A stretch of 64,000 nt of DNA from Novosphingobium ovatum (GCF_009909235.1 NZ_JAAAPO010000001.1:558001-622000); one strand, 5' to 3'; shown: positions 40,938-49,692, numbered from the stretch's first letter. Notes: generated from the sequence alone by a model not told the origin. Program-made: numbers and translations.

Positions 40938-42200
40938 ATGACAAGCGCAGATAAAAACACACCAAGCGCTCGTGTCGGATGGCCTGTCATGGCGGCCTAT
41001 TGGCTGGCACAATTTGCCGCATGGCTGGCCTTGTTGACGCCGTTGATCATCACGATCGCCCTCAAACTCAGCCTTATCGCCGGCGAGGCGGGCAAGGCGC
41101 AATGGCTGGGCCTGATCCTTGGGGTGGGCGCGGCGCTGGCCATGGTATCCGCGCCGGTCTGGGGCGTGATTTCAGACCGGACGACATGGCGATGGGGCCG
41201 CCGCAAACCATGGGTTGCCATTGGTTCGCTGGCCTTGCTGGCCGGGCTGGTGGTGATGGCGATGGCCCGCACCCCGCTGGTGTTTGGGCTTGGCTGGCTG
41301 ATCTGCCAAATCGGGTCTAACGCCGCGCAGGCCGCACTCAATGCAGTGATGAGCGACATTGTCCCGGAAAATCAGCATGGCGTGATGTCGGCCTTGCTGG
41401 GCGCATCGATGACGGCGGCAATGGTATGCGGGGTGTTCCTGACCCAATATACCGAAGGTTCGTCGCTGGCCATGTTCGTTGTGCCATGGTTGGTCAGCAT
41501 CCCCGCCGTGCTCCTGTTCCTGTGGGTCGTGCCGGACAGTCCCGCCGATATCGTCACCCCGCCCCGGGTGTCCCTGCGCGAGATCTTTGGCAATATCGGG
41601 CTGGGCGCCTTGCGCCACCACGATTTTGCATGGGCCTTTGCCAGCCGTTTCCTGGTGGTGTTTGGCGCGGCTTTTTCCCTCACTTACCAAGTCTTCTATC
41701 TGACCGATCATTTGCATGTGCCACAGGCGCAAGTGGCCGCCTTCATGGTCACATCGACCTCGCTGATGGGCAGTTTGACCTTTGCCATATCCTGCGTGGG
41801 CGGATGGATTTCAGACCGGGTGGCCAGGCGCAAACCCTTTGTCGGGCTGGCGGCGGTGATGATGGCGATTGGCCTGCTGCTGATGGCATTGGCCACCAGT
41901 TTTGACCAATTCCTGATCGCGGCCGCGCTTATCAGCATCGGTCAGGGCCTGTATTATGCGGTTGATATTGCCTTGTGTGTCGAAGTGTTGCCCGATCGCG
42001 CCTTTGCGGCCCGCGACATGGCGGTGCTGCAGATCGCCAATTCCCTGCCGCAATCCTTGGCGCCGACGATCGCACCGGTCTTTCTGGGGCTGGCGCTGGG
42101 CGGGTTGGCGGGGCAAAATTACCCCGCGCTGTTTGCCTTTGCCAGCATGATGGCATTGGTGGGGGCGATGGCCATCCTGCCTATCCGCAAGGTGCGATGA
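40938..42200 (+). CDS. MFS sugar transporter (GPH/oligosaccharide-type)
   Basis: The protein has 420 residues and about 12 transmembrane helices. The loop 2-3 motif is GVISDRTTWRWGRRKPWV, of the GRRKP form common in glycoside-pentoside-hexuronide and sucrose-type symporters. A second loop motif is GGWISDRVARRKPFVG. The ATG at 40938 follows GGGGAGGGG. It is the last plus-strand gene of the locus and lies before a bidirectional terminator. It probably carries the glycoside across the inner membrane after TonB uptake. Confidence 0.88.
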   Translation: MTSADKNTPSARVGWPVMAAYWLAQFAAWLALLTPLIITIALKLSLIAGEAGKAQWLGLILGVGAALAMVSAPVWGVISDRTTWRWGRRKPWVAIGSLALLAGLVVMAMARTPLVFGLGWLICQIGSNAAQAALNAVMSDIVPENQHGVMSALLGASMTAAMVCGVFLTQYTEGSSLAMFVVPWLVSIPAVLLFLWVVPDSPADIVTPPRVSLREIFGNIGLGALRHHDFAWAFASRFLVVFGAAFSLTYQVFYLTDHLHVPQAQVAAFMVTSTSLMGSLTFAISCVGGWISDRVARRKPFVGLAAVMMAIGLLLMALATSFDQFLIAAALISIGQGLYYAVDIALCVEVLPDRAFAARDMAVLQIANSLPQSLAPTIAPVFLGLALGGLAGQNYPALFAFASMMALVGAMAILPIRKVR

Positions 42201-42234
42201 CAGGGCGGTAAATCAGCCATCACCGGGGCACAGG

Positions 42235-42270
42235 AAAGGCCGCCAGTCATTGCAGACTGGCGGCCTTTTT
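42235..42270. terminator. Bidirectional rho-independent terminator
   Basis: A 12-bp stem AGGCCGCCAGTC / GACTGGCGGCCT with a 6-base loop (ATTGCA) is preceded by A residues and followed by TTTT. It therefore works for both the MFS gene ending at 42200 and the convergent isomerase gene ending at 42292. Confidence 0.92.
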
Positions 42271-42291
42271 GACGCGTTGGCAATGCGGGTG

Positions 42292-43203
42292 TCAGTCCAG
42301 ATCGGGGAAGGCGGCACGCACCTGCGCGATGACGCCAGCGGTCTGTTCCCATGGATCGCCCAATCGGCCTTCCCATTCGATGCTGACATGACCGGCATAG
42401 CCTGCGGCCGCGACAATGGCCAAGGCTCTGGGCAGATCGGGAAGGGGCCGGCCGTCGCTGGCGGGGTCTACGGATTTGGCATGGACCAAACGGGCATGGG
42501 GTGCCAATTTGGCGATGCTGTCATACAGCGGTTCAAAGTTGATCTCACTGACGTCCATGCTCGGATCGCTAAACCGGGCGTGCGAGAGCGAAACCAAGGG
42601 CTCCAGATTGCCCAGATCGAGCAGGAGGCCCAGGCGTTCGGGGCCGACATCTTGCAGCAAGGCGAGCAGGAAATCGACGTCTGAACTGGTGCCGCCGTGG
42701 TTCTCGACCAGCAATGTCAGCCCCAGAGCGTTGGCCGCATCGCCCAATCGGCGCAGGCTGTCCACCAGAGCCGGGCGCACCTCCGGCGAGAGGGTGCCGC
42801 CCGGCGCGCCAGCGTTGACGCGCACGAATTCGGCGCCCAATTGCGCGGCGATGCGGAACCATTCGATCGAACGGGCTTCATCATCGGCGCGCCATTGCGG
42901 GTTCGTCCCACCAAAATCGCCCAGATCAATCGGCAGGGTCAACAGGCGTACGCCGGCATCGTCCAACCCCTTGCGCAACGCAGCGATGCGCGCGGGATCC
43001 TTGGCGTCAAACTGGATTTGGCACAGTTCCACCGCCTTCACGCCCAGTCTCTCGCGCACAAGGGCGGCGAATTCCTCTAGCGAATGGTCCTGCGGGAATG
43101 GATAGGTCGTGCAGGCCAATGTGCCATCGGCCTCGCGCCGTTCAAGGTGGAGCGGGCCAAGTTGGCTGTGCAGACTAAAACTGGAAACGGCTAGCGTGGG
43201 CAT
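42292..43203 (-). CDS. Sugar phosphate isomerase/epimerase-type TIM-barrel protein
   Basis: The protein has 303 residues, an AP-endonuclease-2-like barrel. Visible metal-site strands are VKAVELCQIQF (Glu), LTLLVENHGGTSSDVDFL (Glu and His), LGLLLDLGNLEP (Asp), RLVHAKSVD (His) and HVSIEWEG (Glu). It has no export signal, unlike the homologue at 29348. Such proteins act as keto-sugar isomerases or as lyases on 3-keto-glycosides. It lies three bases downstream of the DUF1080 gene on the minus strand, so the pair is co-transcribed. Confidence 0.85.
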   Translation of the reverse strand: MPTLAVSSFSLHSQLGPLHLERREADGTLACTTYPFPQDHSLEEFAALVRERLGVKAVELCQIQFDAKDPARIAALRKGLDDAGVRLLTLPIDLGDFGGTNPQWRADDEARSIEWFRIAAQLGAEFVRVNAGAPGGTLSPEVRPALVDSLRRLGDAANALGLTLLVENHGGTSSDVDFLLALLQDVGPERLGLLLDLGNLEPLVSLSHARFSDPSMDVSEINFEPLYDSIAKLAPHARLVHAKSVDPASDGRPLPDLPRALAIVAAAGYAGHVSIEWEGRLGDPWEQTAGVIAQVRAAFPDLD

Positions 43204-43206
43204 GGA

Positions 43207-44070
43207 TCAGGCTCCTGAATCAAGCGATTTGATGCGGATGGCGCGCCACCGGCATTTCGCGCCGTGGCCCCACCGGGATTCGCCAAAAAAGGCGTCATTA
43301 TCGTGCACTTCCAGCGCGATATGGCCGCGTGTCCCGACGTAATCGAGCACCGCCTGCGGGTCATAATCGGGCATATCAATGGTGGCTGTGTCGATTTGCG
43401 CGACCTTCAGCCCGTTCACCCAGGTGGTGATAACCGGCAAAGCGCCCACGCAGCGAATGCGGATTTCGTTCCAGTCATCCCACTTCCAGACCTTCAGGAA
43501 ATCCTCGACCGAGCCCGCATAGGACAGGCGGTCGATTTTCTCCTGCGTCACCGGCTCCATCGAGGTGGCAGGGTCGTCGGCTTCCAGGCCGATCACCTCG
43601 CCCGCCGCGTTCTTGCGCGCGCGCACGGCAAAGGGCACCGCGGAAAAACTGGCAAGGCCATTGCCGAAAAAACCACCAATGCCACCCGATTCACGATGGT
43701 CGAGCAGCACCTGATAGCCGGTCCAGTCCTGAAAGCGGCGACGCAGCATGATCCCCGTGTCGGCCGGCCAGTCAGGCCTTGCCTCCAGAACCAGCTCGAA
43801 ATCGCCAAATGCCTCGTCGCTGACCAGATAGCCGCCATAGCCGGGCGTAGCCTGTTGGCCGATCACGGCGCCGTGTTCGACATGCCATGCCGCAGGGTGC
43901 TTTTCGGGTTCGACGGGCGGTGTGATGCCATGGGCGGCGAATATCGCGTCAACGCTTGGTCCGCCGGGGTACACGCTGCCATAGACGCGCGGTTCGGCGT
44001 GCCAGCCTCTCAGGCTTTCGCCATCGAACAGGCTGACAAAGCCTGTCTCGTCAAAAGATTCCAGATTCAT
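43207..44070 (-). CDS. DUF1080 / 3-keto-disaccharide hydrolase-family protein
   Basis: The protein has 287 residues with the DUF1080 (concanavalin-like beta-sandwich) layout. It opens with FVSLFDGESLRGWHA, then VIGQQATPGYGGYLVSDEAFGDFEL as successive strands, DTGIMLRRRF, and a C-terminal GHIALEVHDNDAFFGESRW. Characterised members cleave 3-keto-glycosides. Here there is no signal peptide, so cleavage would be cytoplasmic after MFS uptake and oxidation by the Gfo/Idh enzyme. It is divergent from a TetR gene over 46 bp. A GGGACGAGG sequence precedes the ATG. Confidence 0.88.
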   Translation of the reverse strand: MNLESFDETGFVSLFDGESLRGWHAEPRVYGSVYPGGPSVDAIFAAHGITPPVEPEKHPAAWHVEHGAVIGQQATPGYGGYLVSDEAFGDFELVLEARPDWPADTGIMLRRRFQDWTGYQVLLDHRESGGIGGFFGNGLASFSAVPFAVRARKNAAGEVIGLEADDPATSMEPVTQEKIDRLSYAGSVEDFLKVWKWDDWNEIRIRCVGALPVITTWVNGLKVAQIDTATIDMPDYDPQAVLDYVGTRGHIALEVHDNDAFFGESRWGHGAKCRWRAIRIKSLDSGA

Positions 44071-44089
44071 CCTCGTCCCTTCGTGCTAT

Positions 44090-44099
44090 GTCTGCAGAC
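44090..44099. promoter_or_regulatory. 10-bp palindrome between DUF1080 and TetR genes
   Basis: GTCTGCAGAC is a perfect palindrome in the 46-bp gap between two divergent genes, a place where a TetR operator is expected. It is short, so its significance is modest. Confidence 0.4.
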
Positions 44100-44116
44100 T
44101 GGAATAAGAATATTTA

Positions 44117-44767
44117 ATGGGATTAAAAATTTTGCGCCAGCCCCAAAATGCGTTTCAAACACCCAAAACGCGGAAAAAATCCGACCGCGGCGAAGCGCGC
44201 AGCTATTCCAAAGGTGCCGCCAAACGCGAAGAAATCCTGACCGGGCTCATGGGGGCTTTGGCGCGGGGGGAATTGCGCAACCCGCCCTTGCGCGTGATCG
44301 GGCAGACGCTGGGGATCGAGCCGGCGCATATCCTGTATTACTTTGGCAGCCGCGAGGAATTGATGCAGGCGGTCATCCGCCGCTGGGACGAGGATGCCGC
44401 CGCAGGTTGGCGAAGCGACAACGGCGAGAAAATGGGCATCGATGAATATCTGGCGGCGATCGGTTTGAACGTGGGTAAGCCGGGTATCGTACACCTCTAC
44501 CTTGCGTTCGCCGCTGAAGCGGTCGATCCCCAGCATCCGGCGCATGACTTCATTCAGCAGCGTTTTGAGCAATTGCATACGGTATTGGCAAATGCCATCC
44601 GCAAGGAGCAGGCCGAGGATACCATCCCCCCCGAGGCTGACGCGGACGCGGAAGCGCGCTGGCTGATCGCCATGGCTGACGGGCTGCAACTGCAATCACT
44701 GATTGATCCGACGATCGACGCGATTGGCCATATGCGATTGGCCGTGCAAAAGCTGCGCCGCGTATGA
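44117..44767 (+). CDS. TetR/AcrR-family transcriptional regulator of the glycoside locus
   Basis: The protein has 216 residues. A basic N-terminal arm of about 35 residues precedes an HTH that reads LRVIGQTLGIEPAHILYYF, then GSREELMQAVIRRW. The ligand domain follows. It is divergent from DUF1080/isomerase and likely senses a glycoside or keto-sugar. It is the last core-chromosome gene before the genomic island; the 17-bp tRNA repeat begins 60 bp after its stop. Confidence 0.83.
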   Translation: MGLKILRQPQNAFQTPKTRKKSDRGEARSYSKGAAKREEILTGLMGALARGELRNPPLRVIGQTLGIEPAHILYYFGSREELMQAVIRRWDEDAAAGWRSDNGEKMGIDEYLAAIGLNVGKPGIVHLYLAFAAEAVDPQHPAHDFIQQRFEQLHTVLANAIRKEQAEDTIPPEADADAEARWLIAMADGLQLQSLIDPTIDAIGHMRLAVQKLRRV

Positions 44768-44826
44768 TCCGCAGCCTTGCCCCGTCAGGCCAAAAAGGAA
44801 CGCGGGCGGCAGGTGTCGCTAAGTGC

Positions 44827-44843
44827 TGGCTGGGGCGGGAGGA
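44827..44843 (+). repeat. attL: 17-bp copy of the tRNA-Gln 3' end
   Basis: TGGCTGGGGCGGGAGGA is identical, in the same orientation, to the 3' end of tRNA-Gln (CCA, acceptor and part of the T arm) at 62278-62294. The match stops exactly where the tRNA T-loop begins to differ. This is the expected product of site-specific integration into a tRNA gene. Confidence 0.85.
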
Positions 44844-45004
44844 AAATCGCTGCATTTCAGTGCTGTGCAGTCTGCCCAAGTGGTCACGTTTGGGAAGCTG
44901 ATGCAGACTGGCTCGATCAGGCGGGCGAGGGGGCGGTGAGGGCGACGGCCTGCTTCGACGATTTCAGGACTTTGCCAATCAAGCCAATGCGCTAAGGTGC
45001 TTTC

Positions 45005-45904
45005 ATGACCTTTGGCGTTTTCATCCATCGATCAGACTCGATCTATAATGATAGCCCCGCTGAACGCTATCAGTTCCCGCCCCAATATCTCGGGCGGATC
45101 GAGCAATGCGTGGGCGATTGGATCATCTATCTCGAGCCCAGCAAGGTCAAAGACACGCGCGGTTATTTCGCGGTTGCCAAGGTTCAGCAGGTTATTCCTG
45201 ATCCTAGTGCTCCTGGCATGTACTTGGCGATTATCGAGCCTGGCACTTATCTCGATTTTGCCACGCCCGTTCCCTTCCGTGGTCCGGACGGTATCATGGA
45301 ACTGGGCGTGCTCAATGAGGCGGGCGGCATTTCGGGGCGCGCACAATCGGCTGTCCGGCCTTTGTCGCCTTCCGACTTTTACCGGATTGTGGACGCTGGT
45401 TTGCGGGAAGAGGCACCGCTACTTCCGCGCGTGGACGAAGCCGCCGACCAGAATGTGGTGCGAGAAGAGCGGGCCACCTTTGACTTCGGCATGCCGGTGG
45501 AACGGCAAAGGATGCTTACCTCGCGAACCGTGCGCGACCGGGTGTTCCGCCGCGTTGTGCTGCGAGCTTACGATGAGCGCTGCGCCATTACCGGCCTCAA
45601 GCTGATCAATGGCGGGGGCAGGGCGGAGGCAGAAGCGGCCCACATTCAACCGGTCGAAGCTAATGGCCCCGATGTGGTGGGCAATGGTATTGCACTATCG
45701 GGAACGGTTCACTGGCTCTTCGATAGGGGCCTGATCAGCCTGGATGATGATCTCAGCATTCTGGTTTCGCGCCACGCCAACGATCCAGATAGTATCAATA
45801 GCCTGATCAATCGCAGTGGGCGCGCGCTTCCGCCACTTCGCCCCGGCGATCGACCACATCCCCATTTCCTGAAATGGCATAGGGATAACTGCTTCAAGCT
45901 TTAA
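45005..45904 (+). CDS. HNH endonuclease with N-terminal PUA/SRA-like domain
   Basis: The protein has 299 residues. The C-terminal HNH_2-type nuclease is clear: CAITGLKL (zinc-knuckle-like start), AEAAHIQPVEANGPD (His) and NGIALSGTVHWLFDRGLISL (Asn and His). The N-terminal 150 residues (FIHRSDSIYNDSPAERYQF, then QCVGDWIIYLEPSK and GYFAVAKVQQVIPDP) resemble the modified-base-binding N-terminal domain seen in related HNH restriction proteins. Reading modified DNA is thus plausible but unproven. It is the first cargo gene beside attL, a usual place for a restriction or defence gene, and has no methyltransferase partner. Confidence 0.78.
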   Translation: MTFGVFIHRSDSIYNDSPAERYQFPPQYLGRIEQCVGDWIIYLEPSKVKDTRGYFAVAKVQQVIPDPSAPGMYLAIIEPGTYLDFATPVPFRGPDGIMELGVLNEAGGISGRAQSAVRPLSPSDFYRIVDAGLREEAPLLPRVDEAADQNVVREERATFDFGMPVERQRMLTSRTVRDRVFRRVVLRAYDERCAITGLKLINGGGRAEAEAAHIQPVEANGPDVVGNGIALSGTVHWLFDRGLISLDDDLSILVSRHANDPDSINSLINRSGRALPPLRPGDRPHPHFLKWHRDNCFKL

Positions 45905-45980
45905 CGTGGCGATCACGGCGCTCAAGTCGAGGGGAGTAGTGCTTTGACCAATAGAGATATGGAGATTGTCTGTGGCGTTA

Positions 45981-46816
45981 GGCTCAGGACTCGTTGATCA
46001 CAGCCATAAGAGCACGGTGGCAGCCAGAGCGAGCGCGGAGAAGAACACGGTTGGGCAGCGATCGTAGCGGGTGGCGACACGGCGCCAGTCTTTCAGGCGG
46101 CCGAACATGATCTCGATGCGGTTGCGCCGTTTTGTAGCGCCGCTTGTCGTAATGGACAGGAAAAGAACGTGATTTCCGGCCCGGAATGCAGGGTGTGATG
46201 CCCTTTTGCTCAAGCGCGTCCCTGAACCATTCGGCGTCACAGCCCCGGTCGGCCAGCATCCATTGGGCTTGGGTAAATCGTCCAGCAAGGCTGCCGCGCC
46301 GGTGTAATCGCTGATCTGGCCGGCGGTGATGAAAAAGCTCAAGGGGCGACCATTGGCATCGGTGATGGCGTGCAACTTGGTGTTCATACCGCCCTTGGTA
46401 CGTCCGATCAGGCGTCCGAGCCCCCCTTTTTTACCCCAAGGCTGGAAGCCGTGCGGTGGGCCTTGAGATAGGTCGCGTCGATCATGACGGTCTGAGGCTC
46501 GACCTTCTGGGCGGACAAGCCTTCCATCATCCGGGTGAACAGGCCCATCTCGCCCCACCGTTTCCAGCGATTATACAAGGTCTTGTGCGGCCCGTATTCC
46601 CTGGGCGCATCCCGCCAACGCAACCCGTTCCGATTGACGAAGATGATCCCGCTCCGCACCCGACGGTCATCGACCCGGGGTTTGCCGTGGCTCTTGGGGA
46701 AATACGGCGCAAGCCGCGCCATCTGCTCGTCCGTCAGCCAGTACAGGTTGCTCATGATCAGTCTCCTCCCGAAGCCTGAATCACATCGCCGCCCGCCAAT
46801 CAATGGGGCCTGAGCC
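45981..46816 (-). mobile_element. IS5-family (IS427-group) insertion sequence, 836 bp
   Basis: The terminal inverted repeats are GGCTCAGGACTCGTTGA at the left and GGCTCAGGCCCCATTGA (reverse complement of the right end), matching at 14 of 17 positions. A TA dinucleotide flanks both ends as the likely target duplication. It carries one two-frame transposase on the minus strand, described separately, with extra frame-breaking indels. Confidence 0.8.
45998..46755 (-). pseudogene. IS5-family DDE transposase, frame-disrupted
   Basis: orfA starts at 46755 (MSNLYWLTDEQMARLAPYF), with GGAG seven bases upstream, and reaches the first catalytic Asp in MIDATYLKAHRTA. Near 46425-46440 an A6G6 run is the normal IS427 frameshift site, after which orfB continues (GGMNTKLHAITDANGRPL). 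Two further indels are not normal. A one-base loss after ALLDDLPK, near 46265, moves the middle (MLADRGCDAEWFRDAL) to another frame. A one-base gain near 46130, in the run TACAAAACGG, returns it to the frame of RNRIEIMFGRLKDWRR. The product cannot be made by one frameshift, so the copy is probably dead. Confidence 0.8.
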
Positions 46817-46938
46817 TAATCAATGCACATAGGCCCATGGTCGCAGCCGGAGACAACAGGCTGGCCCAGATGTGCGCCAGTCGCCAGAGGGCCGTTGCTT
46901 GCGACAACAGTAGCCCCCTTTCATCCAACCAGTGAATG

Positions 46939-46966
46939 TTGACCCACCGGCGGTGCGATGGGTCAA
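46939..46966. repeat. 8-bp inverted repeat with 12-base loop
   Basis: TTGACCCA and TGGGTCAA face each other in the 218 bp between the IS5-family element and the 885-residue gene. There is no T-run. It may be a remnant of another insertion sequence end or an operator. Confidence 0.35.
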
Positions 46967-47034
46967 CGATTTGATCAAAGCTCTACCGGGGGCGCCGAAA
47001 CTCCATCATGCGCCAAATAACAAGAGTGTGTCGG

Positions 47035-49692
47035 TTATGCCTGCGGGAACAGCTTGAGTTGGCGCACATAGTCGGTGATCGAGATCGTGTCCTGTGCCAC
47101 GGTGGAAGAGACCTGCGTCGTGCTCAAGCGCCGTGCCTGATCGCGCGGGGTCAGGCTGAGGAACCAGCCCAGAATCTGCGGTGCGGCCATGCGGATATGA
47201 ACATTCTGCGCCTCGGTCCGCGATTTCATCGACTGGCTCTCGTGGCTTGAGGAGGCGCTGGCCGAGGAACTGAAGCAGAAAAAGCCCCCGCCTGCGGCCG
47301 AGCGCGATTCCACCAGCGAATGGACCGCACTGGTGGAAGAAGCGGTAGCCTTGAAGGTGATCTCGACATCCTTCACGATCAGAAAAGCGGTGGGCAGCGC
47401 TGGGAAAATAGCGTCGTTGAGCCCGCCCGAAGGTGCATTCACCGCCGCCCAGTCAATCACGCCATCCTTCATGGGAAAGCTGCCATGCGAGATGGTAGCG
47501 CCGGTGGTCTTGGACATGCCTTGGGTCAGCGCCAGCACCCCCGGATCGAGCCAAGGGCGCGACACTTCGACCTTGGCGGCCTTGAAGGCGATGCGGATTT
47601 CGGTGTTGCTATCCAGCGCCTGGCTGGCCTTGGTGGCGCTGCTGGTGGAATGGGTGCCGCTGCCGCTGCCGAAGAAGGCGCAGCCCGAATGGCGCCATTG
47701 GGTGGAATAGGAATCGGAAACTTCCGAGCTTTCTGTCTCCGAGGCCGAGAAGCTGAATTGCAACTCCATGAAACGGGGCGAGACATCAGACTTCTTGCTG
47801 GTGGACTTGTCAGGCAGGCTGGCGACAAAATCCTTGATAAGATCCAGCATGCGCTTGGACGAGATCGCGGTCTTGCTGTCGAGCACATGTTGGATGGCCT
47901 GTGCGCCGCGCTTGCCAGCAATGGCGGCCTTGGCCTTTTCGATCGCGGCATCCAGTTGGGCATCTGCCACCAGTGCCTCACCGGCGTCCTTGAAGGCGGC
48001 CAAAGCCAGCGCCAGCGTTTCGGATTGCGCATCCACCTTGGACTTGCTCAGCGCCTTCAGGCGATTGACCATGGATTGGACCGTGGCATCGTTGCTGGCG
48101 GTGTTATTGTCGCTGACATAGCTCTGGAAAGCCGATTTCATCGCATCGGTCAGAGACGACGTGAAGGTATCCTTGACGGTAGCGCCGGTGGCAGCGCTCG
48201 ACTTGGCTGCGTCCAGCGCCTTGAGCAGTTGGGCCTTGGCGGTGGCCTTGTCGGCAGCTGTCTGCTCGGTGGGGACGGGCCCGAGGGCGATCGGCGTGCG
48301 TTTTTCGGCGGCAAGCGCGGCGCGGCCCACTTCGTCCTGCGCCTCGCGCAGATCCTGCAATTGCTGGGTTACCCGCGCGATCATCGATTTCACGCCGGAG
48401 AAACGCGCGGCCTGCAGCGCTACCGAATTGCGCGAGGCCTCGGCCAGCTCCTGCGCCGAGCGTTCCAGATCGAATTGCGCCTTGATCGCCTTTTTCTGCT
48501 GTTCGATCACCGCCTTTACATCATCAACGCCGAAGGGGCGCCCCTCCAGCTCGTCGGCAATCTCGCCGCTCATCGCTTCGGCTACGGCATAGGAATTGCT
48601 TTTGACCTTTTCGGCTACCGAAGCATCCACCACCTTGTCCTGATTGGCGGCCATCGATTGTTCGAAGGCGGTGGAAAACGGATATTCGGATTTGAGATAG
48701 AGCTCGGCCCCCAGAGCAACGGCATCGCTGCCCGTATTCATCAGGCCCTGCTGTGCTTCATCATGTGCGGCCTGGGCATCGCTGAAGCGTTTGGCCGCGG
48801 CGGCCAGCGCATCGTCGGTCGGCATCGACGAGAACAGGCTCTGCAATTGCGACAAGCTGGCCTGCAGGGCCTCACGCTTGGTTTTGAGCGCGGCGGTCAG
48901 AAATTGTGGATCTTGCAGCATATCATCGGGATTGGCATCGCTGTTGAGATAGAGAAACCAGTCCGAGGGCGTGAATTCCACTGGATAGAAATAGCCGCCA
49001 TCCGAATTGGGCATGCGCGCATTGCGCAAGGCGGCCATGGCTTCCTCGATCTCGGTTCCGCCCGAAGGGCCTGCTTCTAGCGCGGCGAGTATGGCATCCA
49101 TATCCGCAGGCGAGCAGACTGCGGTGACGCGGGCACGCGCGGCCTCGATCCCGGCAAGCCGCCCTTCGGCCAGCGATTCATACCATTCGACAAATGCCTC
49201 GCGCGGATCATCGCCCTTGGCTGCCAGTTCGGTCTTTTTGTCGAGGATCTCCTGCTCCCAGCGGGTTCGCTGGTCGATATAGCGCTGATAGAGCTCGAAA
49301 TAATAAGTGCTCAAACTGCCAGCGAACGGCTTGCCATCCAGCATCGCCCCCTCGGCCACCGGCTGGTTCAGGAAAGCGCGCAAGGCATTCTTGACCTCGG
49401 GCATGACCGGGTTGCCATCGGGCACCAACACGCGCAAAGCTTCCTGAAACTGCGTGGAGACGCGACGCCCGTTCGAGCCGGCCGAAATTTTGGACAGATC
49501 GAACATTTGATCGACCAGCCGGCCTTCCGCTTCGCGCACGATGTCTGGTTTGAAACCGGCAAGGTCGTAGCTGAAATCATCGGAATTGAGCACGGTGCCG
49601 GGCATCAGCATGGTGAATAACTGATTCGGGTTGCTGCTGCCGAAAACCTCGGCAAGACGGTCGTAGATCTGCTCCATTGCACTGGCCGGCAT
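47035..49692 (-). CDS. Large uncharacterised protein (885 aa), unrecognised family
   Basis: I do not recognise this protein. It has no signal peptide and only three Cys. Residues 1-330 are mixed, with aromatic-rich stretches (STYYFELYQRYIDQRTRWE; SDWFLYLNSDANPDD). About 330-640 is Ala/Lys/Glu/Gln-rich helix with coiled-coil character. The last 240 residues look like beta-sandwich: FMELQFSFSASETESSEVSD, EIRIAFKAAKVEVSRPWLDP, PTAFLIVKDVEITFKAT, then a Ser-rich FFCFSSSASASSS and PQILGWFLSLTP. Start 49692 (MPASAMEQIYD) or five codons later. It stands alone on its strand between an IS and an AraC gene. A toxin, structural or stress protein are all possible; none is supported. Confidence 0.7.
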   Translation of the reverse strand: MPASAMEQIYDRLAEVFGSSNPNQLFTMLMPGTVLNSDDFSYDLAGFKPDIVREAEGRLVDQMFDLSKISAGSNGRRVSTQFQEALRVLVPDGNPVMPEVKNALRAFLNQPVAEGAMLDGKPFAGSLSTYYFELYQRYIDQRTRWEQEILDKKTELAAKGDDPREAFVEWYESLAEGRLAGIEAARARVTAVCSPADMDAILAALEAGPSGGTEIEEAMAALRNARMPNSDGGYFYPVEFTPSDWFLYLNSDANPDDMLQDPQFLTAALKTKREALQASLSQLQSLFSSMPTDDALAAAAKRFSDAQAAHDEAQQGLMNTGSDAVALGAELYLKSEYPFSTAFEQSMAANQDKVVDASVAEKVKSNSYAVAEAMSGEIADELEGRPFGVDDVKAVIEQQKKAIKAQFDLERSAQELAEASRNSVALQAARFSGVKSMIARVTQQLQDLREAQDEVGRAALAAEKRTPIALGPVPTEQTAADKATAKAQLLKALDAAKSSAATGATVKDTFTSSLTDAMKSAFQSYVSDNNTASNDATVQSMVNRLKALSKSKVDAQSETLALALAAFKDAGEALVADAQLDAAIEKAKAAIAGKRGAQAIQHVLDSKTAISSKRMLDLIKDFVASLPDKSTSKKSDVSPRFMELQFSFSASETESSEVSDSYSTQWRHSGCAFFGSGSGTHSTSSATKASQALDSNTEIRIAFKAAKVEVSRPWLDPGVLALTQGMSKTTGATISHGSFPMKDGVIDWAAVNAPSGGLNDAIFPALPTAFLIVKDVEITFKATASSTSAVHSLVESRSAAGGGFFCFSSSASASSSHESQSMKSRTEAQNVHIRMAAPQILGWFLSLTPRDQARRLSTTQVSSTVAQDTISITDYVRQLKLFPQA

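Noticed and set aside
43155..43175. TGCAGACT at 43160 and in the terminator at 42251 as copies of the operator half-site at 44090
   Set aside because: One lies in a coding region and one in a terminator stem; an 8-base match is expected by chance.
47320..49080. 586-codon open frame antisense to the 885-residue gene
   Set aside because: It is Gly/Arg/His-rich with no domain. The minus-strand frame has balanced composition, but because that protein is unrecognised this choice is less certain than the others.
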